NCBI GenBank assembly: GCA_943326975.2
Contig: CALPVI020000093.1
Span: 1-6,844, forward strand
From: Actinomyces viscosus
Lineage (GTDB): Bacteria > Bacteroidota > Bacteroidia > Flavobacteriales_D > Crocinitomicaceae
Length of the DNA stretch: 6,844 nucleotides
Direction: 5' to 3'
Shown: piece by piece, positions 1 through 6,844 of the stretch
Numbering within the stretch: the stretch's first letter is position 1
Layout of the letters: each line of letters opens with the position of its first letter
Notes under the pieces: model-generated
Seen by the model: the letters and a program-made list of their open reading frames with translations, nothing else
Told to the model about the DNA's origin: nothing
Database searches by the model: none
Translations under genes and position numbers: made by a program

Positions 1-2201
1 ATTCAAGTTTTTACGCAGGAACTACAACAGATGTTGAAGGGTTTTTCGCGATACCTAAAATAAAAATAGGTAAGTATATTTTAAAAGTAGACAATCCTTC
101 TTATCAGCTAATTTCTGAACTTGTTGAAGTTAAATCTCCAACTGGAATTACTACTTTGAAATTTGATTTAGCAAAGCCAGAAGTGAAAATGAATGAGCTT
201 GAAGAAGCTGTTATTAGTGCGGAGTCTAAGAAAAAGAAAACGGAAGTAAATATCTCTCAAATAAAACTAGATAAAAAAGCTGTTGAGAGAATTCCAAGCA
301 TAGGCGCTGAAAATGATGTTGTAGGCGCTTTTAGTGTTACGCCAGGTGTTGTTACAACTGGAGACCAAGGAGGACAATTATATGTCAGAGGAGGTACTCC
401 AATTCAAAATAAGGTTTTATTAGACGGGATGACAATCTATCAACCATTTCATTCTATTGGATTCTTTTCCATTTTTGAAACTGAATTAATAAAAAATGTA
501 GATATCTATACAGGAGGTTTTGATGCTAAATATGGTGAAAGAATTTCCTCAGTTATGGATATAACATACAAGGATGGAAATAAAAAAGAATTTGGAGGAA
601 AATTATCTGTTTCACCTTTTTTAGCTAAAATAGTATTAGAAGGCCCCTTGAAAAAACAAAAAGATGGTTCAAATAGCCCTTTATCATTTTTATTAACGGG
701 TAAGCAAAGTTTGTTAAATTATACAGCCAAAAGTTTATATCCTAGGGTGAATAATGGTGACGGACTTCCTTTCACTTTTACTGATTTATACGGAAAAGTA
801 ACTTACAGCGGAGGTGGAGGTTCAAAGATCAGCGTTTTTGGATTTAACAATGTTGATAGTGTTAATTATGATGTTGCAAGTATCAAATTTAATCAATCTG
901 GTGGGGGAATGAATTTTCAGATTGTACCAGAAAGTTCTTCTACATTAATTAAAGGTCATGTTAATGGCAGCTCTTACAAAACAGTTTTCAATGAAGATCA
1001 GAAGGAACCGCGAACGAGTTCAATTAATGGTTTTGATTTAGGATTCGATTTCATTCATTTTTTAAAGCAAGGTTCTGAATTAGATTATGGATTTAATTTT
1101 GGAGGATTTAATACAGATTTTGTTACTTCTAATGAATTCAAACAAAAAATAGAAGTAACTAATTTATCTACCGGAATCGGAACCTATTTAAGTTCTAGAA
1201 TTGTTAGAAAGAGATGGGTTATTCAACCAAGTATACGAATTCAATATTATGCATCTTATACTACTTTTTCTCCTGAACCAAGATTTGGTATGAAATTCAA
1301 TGCAAATGAAAATTTTAGATTGAAATTTTCAGGAGGAAGATTTTCTCAAAATTTCACCTCTGCATCTTCAGATAAAGATGTTGTCAATTTGTTTAATAGC
1401 TTATTATCTGCTCCAACTGATGTTCAAGCAAATTTTGTAAAAGAAAATAGTAAAGAGAGAAAAGTCAATAATGGATTACAATATTCATGGCATGCAATTC
1501 TAGGGTTTGAATTAGATATTACAAAAAATTTAAATTTGAATGTTGAAGGATATTACAAATATTTCCCTCAATTAAGTAATATTAATACAAATAAAATGTA
1601 TGATAACTCAATTGAGTTTGCAAGTAAGCCAGATGTATTTAAAAAAGATTTTATAATTGAATCAGGTAAATCATATGGAGTTGATTTTTTATTTAAATAC
1701 ACAAAAAAAAGATTGTTTGTTTGGGCAGTTTATTCATTAGGTAAATTTACGCGTTGGGATGGTTTTCAACAGTATAACCCAGTTTTTGATAGAAGACACA
1801 ATGTTAATATTGTTACAGCCTATACTGCTGGAAAGAAAAAAGATTTAGAATTTAATGTTAGATGGAATTTAGGTTCAGGTTTACCATTTACTCCGAATGC
1901 AGGTTTTTATCAAGGTGAAACTTTTGGAGGTGGAGTTACTACAGATTATACTTCTACTAATCCAACTTCTGTTACAAATAATCTAGGCACTTTTAATTCT
2001 CAACGATTGCCTTATTATCATAGATTAGATATTACAGTAAAAAAGCAATTTTCATTTAAAAACAAAACAGTTTTAGAAACTATTTTTAGCATTACGAATG
2101 TTTACAATAGGAACAATATTTTTTATGTAAATAGAATTACTAATAAAATTATATATCAATTTCCTATATTACCAAGTTTAGGCGTGAGTTACAAGTTTTA
2201 G
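1..2201 (+). CDS. TonB-dependent outer-membrane receptor, 5'-truncated by the window edge
   Basis: This is the C-terminal part of a TonB-dependent receptor, an outer-membrane beta-barrel that imports a ligand using energy from TonB/ExbBD. The frame is open from base 3, giving about 732 residues; the TTG at 156 is an internal codon, not the start. Residues 1-50 (for example DVEGFFAIPKIKIGKYILKV) are the end of a carboxypeptidase-regulatory-like beta-sandwich domain common in Bacteroidota receptors. A plug domain follows at about residues 90-190, with the motifs TPGV, LYVRGG, VLLDGM and GGFDAKYGERISSVMDI. The remainder is rich in alternating aromatic strands typical of the 22-strand barrel and ends in SYKF, the terminal phenylalanine expected for outer-membrane barrel insertion. 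The signal peptide and any TonB box lie outside the window. No SusD-like gene follows, so the substrate cannot be named. The plug resembles the FecA-like Bacteroidota group rather than classical SusC, by my recollection of the family. Confidence 0.93.
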   Translation, partial: SSFYAGTTTDVEGFFAIPKIKIGKYILKVDNPSYQLISELVEVKSPTGITTLKFDLAKPEVKMNELEEAVISAESKKKKTEVNISQIKLDKKAVERIPSIGAENDVVGAFSVTPGVVTTGDQGGQLYVRGGTPIQNKVLLDGMTIYQPFHSIGFFSIFETELIKNVDIYTGGFDAKYGERISSVMDITYKDGNKKEFGGKLSVSPFLAKIVLEGPLKKQKDGSNSPLSFLLTGKQSLLNYTAKSLYPRVNNGDGLPFTFTDLYGKVTYSGGGGSKISVFGFNNVDSVNYDVASIKFNQSGGGMNFQIVPESSSTLIKGHVNGSSYKTVFNEDQKEPRTSSINGFDLGFDFIHFLKQGSELDYGFNFGGFNTDFVTSNEFKQKIEVTNLSTGIGTYLSSRIVRKRWVIQPSIRIQYYASYTTFSPEPRFGMKFNANENFRLKFSGGRFSQNFTSASSDKDVVNLFNSLLSAPTDVQANFVKENSKERKVNNGLQYSWHAILGFELDITKNLNLNVEGYYKYFPQLSNINTNKMYDNSIEFASKPDVFKKDFIIESGKSYGVDFLFKYTKKRLFVWAVYSLGKFTRWDGFQQYNPVFDRRHNVNIVTAYTAGKKKDLEFNVRWNLGSGLPFTPNAGFYQGETFGGGVTTDYTSTNPTSVTNNLGTFNSQRLPYYHRLDITVKKQFSFKNKTVLETIFSITNVYNRNNIFYVNRITNKIIYQFPILPSLGVSYKF

Positions 2202-2232
2202 TCTATTTATTCTTTACCTTGGTATATTTTAT

Positions 2233-2260
2233 TTTCGAATTGGTCGAAATAATATTTTTT
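2233..2260 (+). terminator. Possible weak terminator of the receptor gene
   Basis: TTTCGA at 2233-2238 pairs with TCGAAA at 2244-2249 across a 5-nt loop (ATTGG). A T-rich stretch, with six T at 2255-2260, follows about 5 nt later. It lies 31 nt after the receptor stop codon, a suitable place for transcription to end. The stem is only 6 bp with two G-C pairs, so it is weak, and its 3' arm overlaps the A/T inverted repeat beginning at 2247. The two hairpins cannot form fully at the same time. Confidence 0.3.
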
Positions 2261-2281
2261 ATTTACTGTAAAATATTATTT
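2247..2281. repeat. Perfect 12-bp A/T-only inverted repeat
   Basis: AAATAATATTTT at 2247-2258 is exactly complementary to AAAATATTATTT at 2270-2281, with an 11-nt loop (TTATTTACTGT). The repeat is directly visible in the sequence. With no G-C pairs the RNA hairpin would be weak, so it may instead be a protein-binding dyad, part of the receptor gene's 3' end, or a chance product of AT-rich intergenic DNA. Confidence 0.55.
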
Positions 2282-2292
2282 TCATGCCATAC

Positions 2293-2322
2293 TTTAATCA
2301 AATAACTCATCACTTAAGTTTT
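2293..2322 (+). promoter_or_regulatory. Candidate Bacteroidota-type promoter for the secreted-protein gene
   Basis: The Bacteroidota housekeeping promoter has a TTTG-like -33 element and a TAnnTTTG -7 element. TAAGTTTT at 2315-2322 matches the -7 element except at its last base, and TTTA at 2293-2296 matches the -33 element except at its last base, with 18 nt between them. Initiation shortly after 2322 would give a leader of roughly 10-20 nt before the ATG at 2344. Both boxes are imperfect and the region is AT-rich, so this is only a candidate. Confidence 0.25.
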
Positions 2323-2343
2323 TGAGCGAAATCGAAAATTAAA

Positions 2344-5300
2344 ATGAAGTACTACTATTTTAAGATTGTGATATTAATCACTTTCATTACTACAATAGCA
2401 TATAAACAATTGTATGCACAAAGTTCAGCAAATTATGTATTTGCAAATACTACTACGAACTCATTAATAGATATGTCATCAGGGTCAACTCAGTTGATAA
2501 GTAGTTCAAAAAATAGGACAGCCTCTTCAATAACAAATATTGGATTCGATTTTTGGTTTATGGGGGTTAGATACACTCAGTTCTCTGTAAATTCGAGTGG
2601 TTTATTTCGTTTTGGAACTACTTCCGCAGGAACTACTTCCAATGTGCAAATAGGAAGTTCTTCTACTAGAGCAATGCTGTCTGCTTTTTCATTTGATATG
2701 TCAACAGGTTCTAATGGACAAGTTCATTACAAGGTATTGGGTTCTTCGCCTAATAGATGTTTAGTTGTAGAATGGCAAAATATGAAAATAGGACCAAATG
2801 CAACTACAGCAGATGGGAATTTTCAAACAGTAATTTATGAAACATCAGGTGTAATTGATTTACTTTATGGAAATATGATTTATAGATCAGCTCCTGCATC
2901 TAAAACCGTTACTGCAGGTTTTTCTTCTGGTAAAACAAGTTCTAAATATGCAACAATAAATATAAATACGGATGTTGTTACTACATCTGGAAATACTACT
3001 TCTTATACATTTGGTAATACAACTCCTTTTACAATGCATGTTCATTCTGCATCAAACGGTTCAAGAAGAAAATATTCTTTTGCACCAAATGTACCTAGTT
3101 CACCAAGTAATTTAAACTTTACAAGTCTCTCAAGTTCTAGAATGACTTTAAATTGGACTGATAATTCATCAAATGAAGTTGGATTTGTAATTTATAAATC
3201 TACTGATGGTGGAGTTTCTTATTCATATGAATCACAAGTTGCATCCAATTTAACATCTTATTCTGCAAGTAATTTATCTCCGAACACAAATTATTACTGG
3301 AAAGTGTATTCCGTTTCAGAAGGTGCGCTTAGCAATGGTTTTATTTCAGCTAACCAATCTACCACATCACCCGCTACATGTACAACTACACGTTCTGGTA
3401 ATTGGAATAGTAGTTCAACTTGGTCTTGTGGTGCAGTTCCTACAATAGGCGATAATGTAATAATAGCTAATGGACATACAGTAACGATTGATACGGATGC
3501 AAGTTGTAATTCATTAACTGTAGGACAAGGAACTTCAGGTGTTTTGACTTTTGATAATAATCAAAGAACAATTACGATAGTAAATGATGTCACAATTGCA
3601 TCTGGTGGTGTTTTTTATCAAGGTAGTTCTAATCAATTAGGTCATACTGTTACAGTTAGTGGGAGTTTAACGAATAATGGAACGTTAGATTTTTACGTGA
3701 GTACAAACAAAGCAACAGTTTTAATTTTTTCAGGTGCTTCTAATGCAACATTTTCTGGAACTGGATTAACAACAGACATTTATACTCTAACTTTGAATAA
3801 AGGTAATTCTTATAGCTCAGTTTTAGAATTAAATACATCCAATTTTACGGTAAGGGGTAGTAATGCAAGTTCAACTAATGCTTTTTTAAATTTAACTAAT
3901 GGATTATTCAAGCTTTCTGGGAGTTTTACACATACAGGTAGAGTTTTGAATACAGCCGTAATCCCTTCTACTGCAGGTTTTCATTTGAATAACTCTAATT
4001 TTAATTTAACCACTACTACATCAGGAGATTTACAAGTAGCAGGAAAGTTAATTATAAGTGCAGGTACATTTACGGTTGGTACTAATTCTAATAATGATCT
4101 TGGATTTAATGACGGAGGTATAATTGAAGTAAATGGTGGTGTTTTAAATGTACCTGAGTCAATTTGCCCATTTTCATCTCCTTTAGATTATGTGTATAAT
4201 CAAACTGGAGGTATAGTAAATGTTGCAACATCATCAAATTCAACATCTTTAGTTGGTTCATTTCATATCGATGTAAATGGAGACTTTAGTATGTCTGGCG
4301 GTACAATAGTTCTTAGAAAAGCAAATTCAAATACGACAGCTTCGAATGCCTATGATTTTATAAATTTAGCAACTAATCCTTCTATATCTGGAGGAACTGT
4401 TCAATTTGGAGATGCTTCAACGGGTGCTTCACAAATATTTAATTTCAGCGCAGGATATTTTCCTAATTTATTAGTTAATTATACGAATGCGGGTAATGGA
4501 ATTCATACTGTAAAATTAGCAACATTAAATTCTGTTGTTCCAACTGTTTTATTGAATACTACTCTGCAGTCAAATACAACTTTGGATGCTGGAAATACTT
4601 ATTCATGTGATGCTATTTTTGAAGGTAATGTAACAATTGAAAATGGAGCAACCTTTAATCAAAAAAATGCAATACATACATTTAATGGAAATTTGATAAA
4701 TAATGGTATGTTTTCAAATGTAAATGGAACTTCTATTTTTAATGGAGATGCTCTTCAATCTATCGATGGAACTAGTGCAACATCATTTTATAATTTAACC
4801 AATTCTAATTTGAGTACGGGTTTGATTTTAAATTCTAATATCACGATTACTAATAATTTATCAATGTTAGGAGTAAATGCTGATATTGATTTAAACGGTA
4901 AAACAATTAATTTATCTACAACAGGATCAATATCAGGAGAAAGTAATTCGGATCGAATTTTTGGTTCTACAGGAAGTATAACTGCAACAAAATCTATTAA
5001 TAATGTTTTAAACATGGATGTTGCTGGAATGGGGTTAATATTATCTACTTCAGCAAATATGGGTAGTACGGTTTTCACAAGACAACACAATGAAAATTCA
5101 GATGGAACTTACACTTCAATTTTGAGAAATTATCTTATTTCCCCTACTAATAATGCAAATTTAGATGCTGCAATTACTTTTAATTATTTTGATAAAGAAT
5201 TAAATAATTTAGCATCTAAAGAAGCTAATTTTGTTTTATTAAGATCAACAGATTTAGGTCTATCATGGATGAATCGGGCAGGTATTGTTTCTGCTCCTTC

Positions 5301-5781
5301 AAATAGTCTTACTTTATCAGGTATAAATGCATTCTCACTTTGGACAGTGGCTGCAACAGGAGGAACTGCATTGCCAATTGAATTGTTGTCTTTTGAAGCA
5401 AAATCTTTAGAAAATGATGTTTTGTTGTTTTGGAAAACTGCTAGTGAATTAAATAACCACTTTTTTACTTTAGAAAGAAGTTTTGATGGAATTCATTTTA
5501 CTCCAATACAAAGAATTTATAGTTATGGTGACTCTAAAGATGAAAGTATTTATTCATATTTGGATAACGATTATATCAATGGGATTAATTACTATAAATT
5601 GAAACAAACAGATTATAATGGAGATGAAAAAGAATTTGAAATAGTAGCAATTGATAAGTTTAAAGAGAAAAGTTTATTAATAAAAACTGTTAATTCATTG
5701 GGTCAATTAGTAGATGCAGAATTTAGGGGAGTTGTGTTTGATATATATTCAGACGGAACAGCTATGACAAGAGTTCAATAA
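2344..5781 (+). CDS. Large secreted surface protein with fibronectin type III domain, beta-strand repeats and putative type IX secretion tail
   Basis: The protein has 1145 residues and is complete. The ATG at 2344 is favoured because a signal peptide begins at once: Lys2, a hydrophobic stretch at about residues 8-20, and probable cleavage after LYA (residue 25). There is no Shine-Dalgarno sequence, only an A-rich leader, as is usual in Bacteroidota. Residues 29-245 form a beta-rich domain (NIGFDFWFMG, FSVNSSGLFRFG) often seen at the start of such proteins. A fibronectin type III domain covers about 251-341 (LNWTDNS, NTNYYWKVYSV). A module starting at C346 (SGNWNSSSTWSCGAVP) opens a long Ser/Thr/Asn-rich region to about 900 that looks like stacked beta-strands. 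Residues 1010-1097 are the conserved C-terminal linker (LPIELLSFEAK, YYKLKQTD), followed by a short LGQ...YSDGT tail. It is probably exported by Sec and type IX secretion to the surface. Adhesion or matrix function is inference; no catalytic motif is visible. Confidence 0.92.
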   Translation: MKYYYFKIVILITFITTIAYKQLYAQSSANYVFANTTTNSLIDMSSGSTQLISSSKNRTASSITNIGFDFWFMGVRYTQFSVNSSGLFRFGTTSAGTTSNVQIGSSSTRAMLSAFSFDMSTGSNGQVHYKVLGSSPNRCLVVEWQNMKIGPNATTADGNFQTVIYETSGVIDLLYGNMIYRSAPASKTVTAGFSSGKTSSKYATININTDVVTTSGNTTSYTFGNTTPFTMHVHSASNGSRRKYSFAPNVPSSPSNLNFTSLSSSRMTLNWTDNSSNEVGFVIYKSTDGGVSYSYESQVASNLTSYSASNLSPNTNYYWKVYSVSEGALSNGFISANQSTTSPATCTTTRSGNWNSSSTWSCGAVPTIGDNVIIANGHTVTIDTDASCNSLTVGQGTSGVLTFDNNQRTITIVNDVTIASGGVFYQGSSNQLGHTVTVSGSLTNNGTLDFYVSTNKATVLIFSGASNATFSGTGLTTDIYTLTLNKGNSYSSVLELNTSNFTVRGSNASSTNAFLNLTNGLFKLSGSFTHTGRVLNTAVIPSTAGFHLNNSNFNLTTTTSGDLQVAGKLIISAGTFTVGTNSNNDLGFNDGGIIEVNGGVLNVPESICPFSSPLDYVYNQTGGIVNVATSSNSTSLVGSFHIDVNGDFSMSGGTIVLRKANSNTTASNAYDFINLATNPSISGGTVQFGDASTGASQIFNFSAGYFPNLLVNYTNAGNGIHTVKLATLNSVVPTVLLNTTLQSNTTLDAGNTYSCDAIFEGNVTIENGATFNQKNAIHTFNGNLINNGMFSNVNGTSIFNGDALQSIDGTSATSFYNLTNSNLSTGLILNSNITITNNLSMLGVNADIDLNGKTINLSTTGSISGESNSDRIFGSTGSITATKSINNVLNMDVAGMGLILSTSANMGSTVFTRQHNENSDGTYTSILRNYLISPTNNANLDAAITFNYFDKELNNLASKEANFVLLRSTDLGLSWMNRAGIVSAPSNSLTLSGINAFSLWTVAATGGTALPIELLSFEAKSLENDVLLFWKTASELNNHFFTLERSFDGIHFTPIQRIYSYGDSKDESIYSYLDNDYINGINYYKLKQTDYNGDEKEFEIVAIDKFKEKSLLIKTVNSLGQLVDAEFRGVVFDIYSDGTAMTRVQ
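2614..2640 (+). repeat. Short in-frame tandem duplication, 12-bp arms
   Basis: GGAACTACTTCC occurs at 2614-2625 and again at 2629-2640, separated by GCA. The 15-nt period is in frame and encodes GTTSA followed by GTTSN inside the N-terminal domain of the secreted protein. It looks like a small slippage-type duplication of five residues. No effect on function can be claimed. Confidence 0.6.
3649..3858 (+). repeat. Beta-repeat module, copy A (protein level)
   Basis: Residues 436-505 of the secreted protein contain the series GSLTNNG, FSGASNATFSG, IYTLTLN and LELNTSNFTV. The same order and spacing recurs in copy B at 4675-4860. The pattern 'G-L-NNG ... F-G ... F/I-Y-L ... LN-N-T' is familiar from Bacteroidota surface proteins with beta-helix-like stacking. 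The similarity is at protein level only; the nucleotide sequences have diverged. Confidence 0.5.
4675..4860 (+). repeat. Beta-repeat module, copy B (protein level)
   Basis: Residues 778-839 of the secreted protein contain GNLINNG, FNGDALQSIDG, SFYNLTN and LILNSNITI, matching copy A (3649-3858) in order and approximate spacing. The region between the copies (residues about 506-777) has related, less regular motifs such as GGIIEVNGGV, GGIVNV and GGTIVL. This suggests that the whole segment is one repetitive beta-rich fold. Confidence 0.5.
5656..5778 (+). other. Putative compact C-terminal sorting signal of the secreted protein
   Basis: Residues 1105-1145 contain NSLGQLVD, then FRGVVFDIYSDGT, ending in TRVQ. 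The LGQ element and the following strand resemble the second half of type IX secretion type A sorting domains, where 'lGq' precedes 'G-Y/V...DG'. The usual first half, with a 'PNP' motif after the linker, is not present: only about 17 residues separate the KQTD strand of the linker from LLIKTVNSLGQ. I interpret this as a shortened variant sorting signal, an inference from position and motif. Confidence 0.45.
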
Positions 5782-5797
5782 ACTAAAAAAAATATTG

Positions 5798-5832
5798 AAA
5801 AAAAAATGGAGATGTGAGTCTCCATTTTTTTT
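5798..5832. terminator. Bidirectional intrinsic terminator between convergent genes
   Basis: TGGAGA at 5807-5812 pairs with TCTCCA at 5819-5824 around a 6-nt loop (TGTGAG). Nine A precede the stem (5798-5806) and eight T follow it (5825-5832), so the stem can extend to about 14 bp and each strand ends in a U-tract. It begins 17 nt after the stop codon of the secreted-protein gene and lies 17 nt from the stop of the convergent acyl-CoA dehydrogenase gene. It is therefore well placed to end both transcripts. Confidence 0.85.
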
Positions 5833-5848
5833 ATTAAGCAATATGTTT

Positions 5849-6844
5849 TTATTTCAAAATATTTCTTGATATAACAATTTTTTGTACTTCAGAAGTACCC
5901 TCATATATTTGAGTGATTTTAGCATCTCTCATTAAACGTTCAACATGGTATTCTTTAACGAAACCATATCCACCATGAATTTGAACTGCTTCAACTGTTT
6001 GCTCCATCGCAACTTTAGATGCATATAACTTCGCCATTGCTCCAGATTGGTCATAATTTCTACCAGCATCTTTATCTACAGCAGATTTATACACCAATAA
6101 TCTAGCAGCTTCGATTTCAGTAGCCATATCTGCTAATTTGAAAGCAATAGCTTGGTGTTTATATATTTCTTTTCCAAAAGCTTGTCTTTGTTTAGAATAT
6201 TCGGTAGCTAATTCAAAAGCACCAGCTGCAATACCTAAAGCTTGAGAAGCAATACCAATTCTACCTCCAGATAAAACTTTCATTGCAAATGTAAAGCCAA
6301 ATCCATCTTCACCAATTCTATTTTCCTTAGGAACTTTAACATCATTGAAAAGTAAAGTATGCGTATCACTACCTCTTATTCCCATTTTGTCTTCTTTCGC
6401 ACCAACTACGAATCCATCCATTCCTCTTTCTATAATTAAAGCATTGATTCCTTTGTGACCAGCTTCAACATTTGTTTGAGCAATTACTAGATAAACAGAA
6501 GCTGAAGAACCATTCGTAATCCAGTTTTTAGTTCCGTTTAATAAATAATGATCTCCTTTATCAATAGCAGTAGTTCTTTGAGAAGTTGCATCTGAACCTG
6601 CCTCAGGTTCTGATAAACAAAATGCACCAATTATTTCACCTTTGGCTAAAGGAACTAAATATTTTCTTTTTTGTTCTTCTGTACCATATTTTTCTAATCC
6701 CCAACATACTAGAGAGTTGTTTACAGACATACAAACTGATGCAGAAGCATCAACTTTAGATATTTCTTCCATTGCAAGTACGTATGAAATAGTATCCATA
6801 CCGCTACCTCCATATTCAGGACTAACCATCATACCCATAAATCC
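5849..6844 (-). CDS. Acyl-CoA dehydrogenase, short-chain (butyryl-CoA) type, N-terminus cut by the window edge
   Basis: This cytosolic FAD enzyme oxidises acyl-CoA to trans-2-enoyl-CoA, passing electrons to electron-transfer flavoprotein. The fragment has 331 residues ending in SRNILK. The Met at 6838 is internal: the codons before it read Gly-Phe, continuing the conserved GFMGMMV of the family, whose members have about 380 residues. Numbering from that Met, family signature 1 is CLSEPEAGSDATS at 74-86, the WITNG strand is at 106-110, the FAD-contacting RQAFGKE is at 218-224, and signature 2 starts at Q286 (QIHGGYGF) and ends at D305. The catalytic base is Glu313 in IYEGT (codon 5900-5902), the position used by short- and medium-chain enzymes rather than by isovaleryl-CoA dehydrogenase. 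All key residues are intact. Short-chain or branched short-chain substrates are likely, but chain length cannot be settled here. Its promoter lies beyond the right edge, and it converges on the secreted-protein gene. Confidence 0.96.
   Translation of the reverse strand, partial: GFMGMMVSPEYGGSGMDTISYVLAMEEISKVDASASVCMSVNNSLVCWGLEKYGTEEQKRKYLVPLAKGEIIGAFCLSEPEAGSDATSQRTTAIDKGDHYLLNGTKNWITNGSSASVYLVIAQTNVEAGHKGINALIIERGMDGFVVGAKEDKMGIRGSDTHTLLFNDVKVPKENRIGEDGFGFTFAMKVLSGGRIGIASQALGIAAGAFELATEYSKQRQAFGKEIYKHQAIAFKLADMATEIEAARLLVYKSAVDKDAGRNYDQSGAMAKLYASKVAMEQTVEAVQIHGGYGFVKEYHVERLMRDAKITQIYEGTSEVQKIVISRNILK

Noticed and set aside
156..158. TTG as the start codon of the receptor gene
   Set aside because: The same frame is open to the left edge and the residues before it belong to a carboxypeptidase-regulatory-like domain. 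Starting at TTG would also leave an outer-membrane receptor without a signal peptide.
1703..1710. Run of eight A in the receptor gene as a possible phase-variation tract
   Set aside because: It encodes Lys-Lys within an intact frame. Runs of this length are ordinary in such AT-rich DNA, and one sequence cannot show length variation.
4788..5090. 100-codon open frame on the minus strand
   Set aside because: It lies wholly inside the secreted-protein gene on the opposite strand. Its translation shows no recognisable motif and it has no supporting start context, so it is a shadow of the repetitive AT-rich coding sequence.
6836..6838. ATG as the start codon of the acyl-CoA dehydrogenase gene
   Set aside because: The two preceding codons (Gly-Phe) continue a conserved family motif, and about 50 N-terminal residues would otherwise be missing. 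The gene continues past the right edge.
1..6844. Polysaccharide utilisation locus, CRISPR array, tRNA or insertion sequence
   Set aside because: No SusD-like protein, glycoside hydrolase, regularly spaced direct repeats, tRNA cloverleaf or transposase was seen on either strand. The gene-free stretches are only 142 and 67 nt long.

Overview
The window is an AT-rich stretch of bacterial chromosome that reads as Bacteroidota, most likely Flavobacteriales. Three things support this: a TonB-dependent receptor that begins with a carboxypeptidase-regulatory-like domain, a large Ser/Thr/Asn-rich secreted protein with the typical 'LPIELLSF' C-terminal linker and a sorting-domain-like tail, and start regions that are A-rich and lack a Shine-Dalgarno sequence. 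The genus cannot be fixed from the sequence alone.

Layout: (1) 1-2201, plus strand: the 3' part of a TonB-dependent outer-membrane receptor. Its frame is open to the left edge, so the gene begins outside the window. (2) 2202-2343: a 142-nt gap holding two overlapping hairpins, four CGAAA-type motifs and a weak Bacteroidota-type promoter candidate. (3) 2344-5781, plus strand: a complete 1145-residue secreted surface protein with signal peptide, N-terminal beta domain, fibronectin type III domain, a long beta-strand repeat region with a duplicated module, and a short, unusual C-terminal tail that probably serves type IX secretion. (4) 5782-5848: a strong A-tract/stem/T-tract hairpin that can terminate transcription from both sides. 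(5) 5849-6844, minus strand: the C-terminal part (about 85-90%) of a short-chain-type acyl-CoA dehydrogenase, running off the right edge.

The receptor and the secreted protein share a strand but are separated by a gap with terminator-like and promoter-like signals, so I read them as probably separate transcription units. Both are cell-envelope proteins; there is no direct evidence that they work together. No SusD-like partner is present, so this is not shown to be a polysaccharide utilisation locus. The acyl-CoA dehydrogenase is a convergent housekeeping gene of fatty-acid or branched-chain acyl-CoA oxidation.

I found no RNA gene, mobile element, CRISPR array or clear novel system. The points most worth a second look are the compact C-terminal tail of the secreted protein, its duplicated module, and the inverted repeats and CGAAA motifs in the 142-nt gap.
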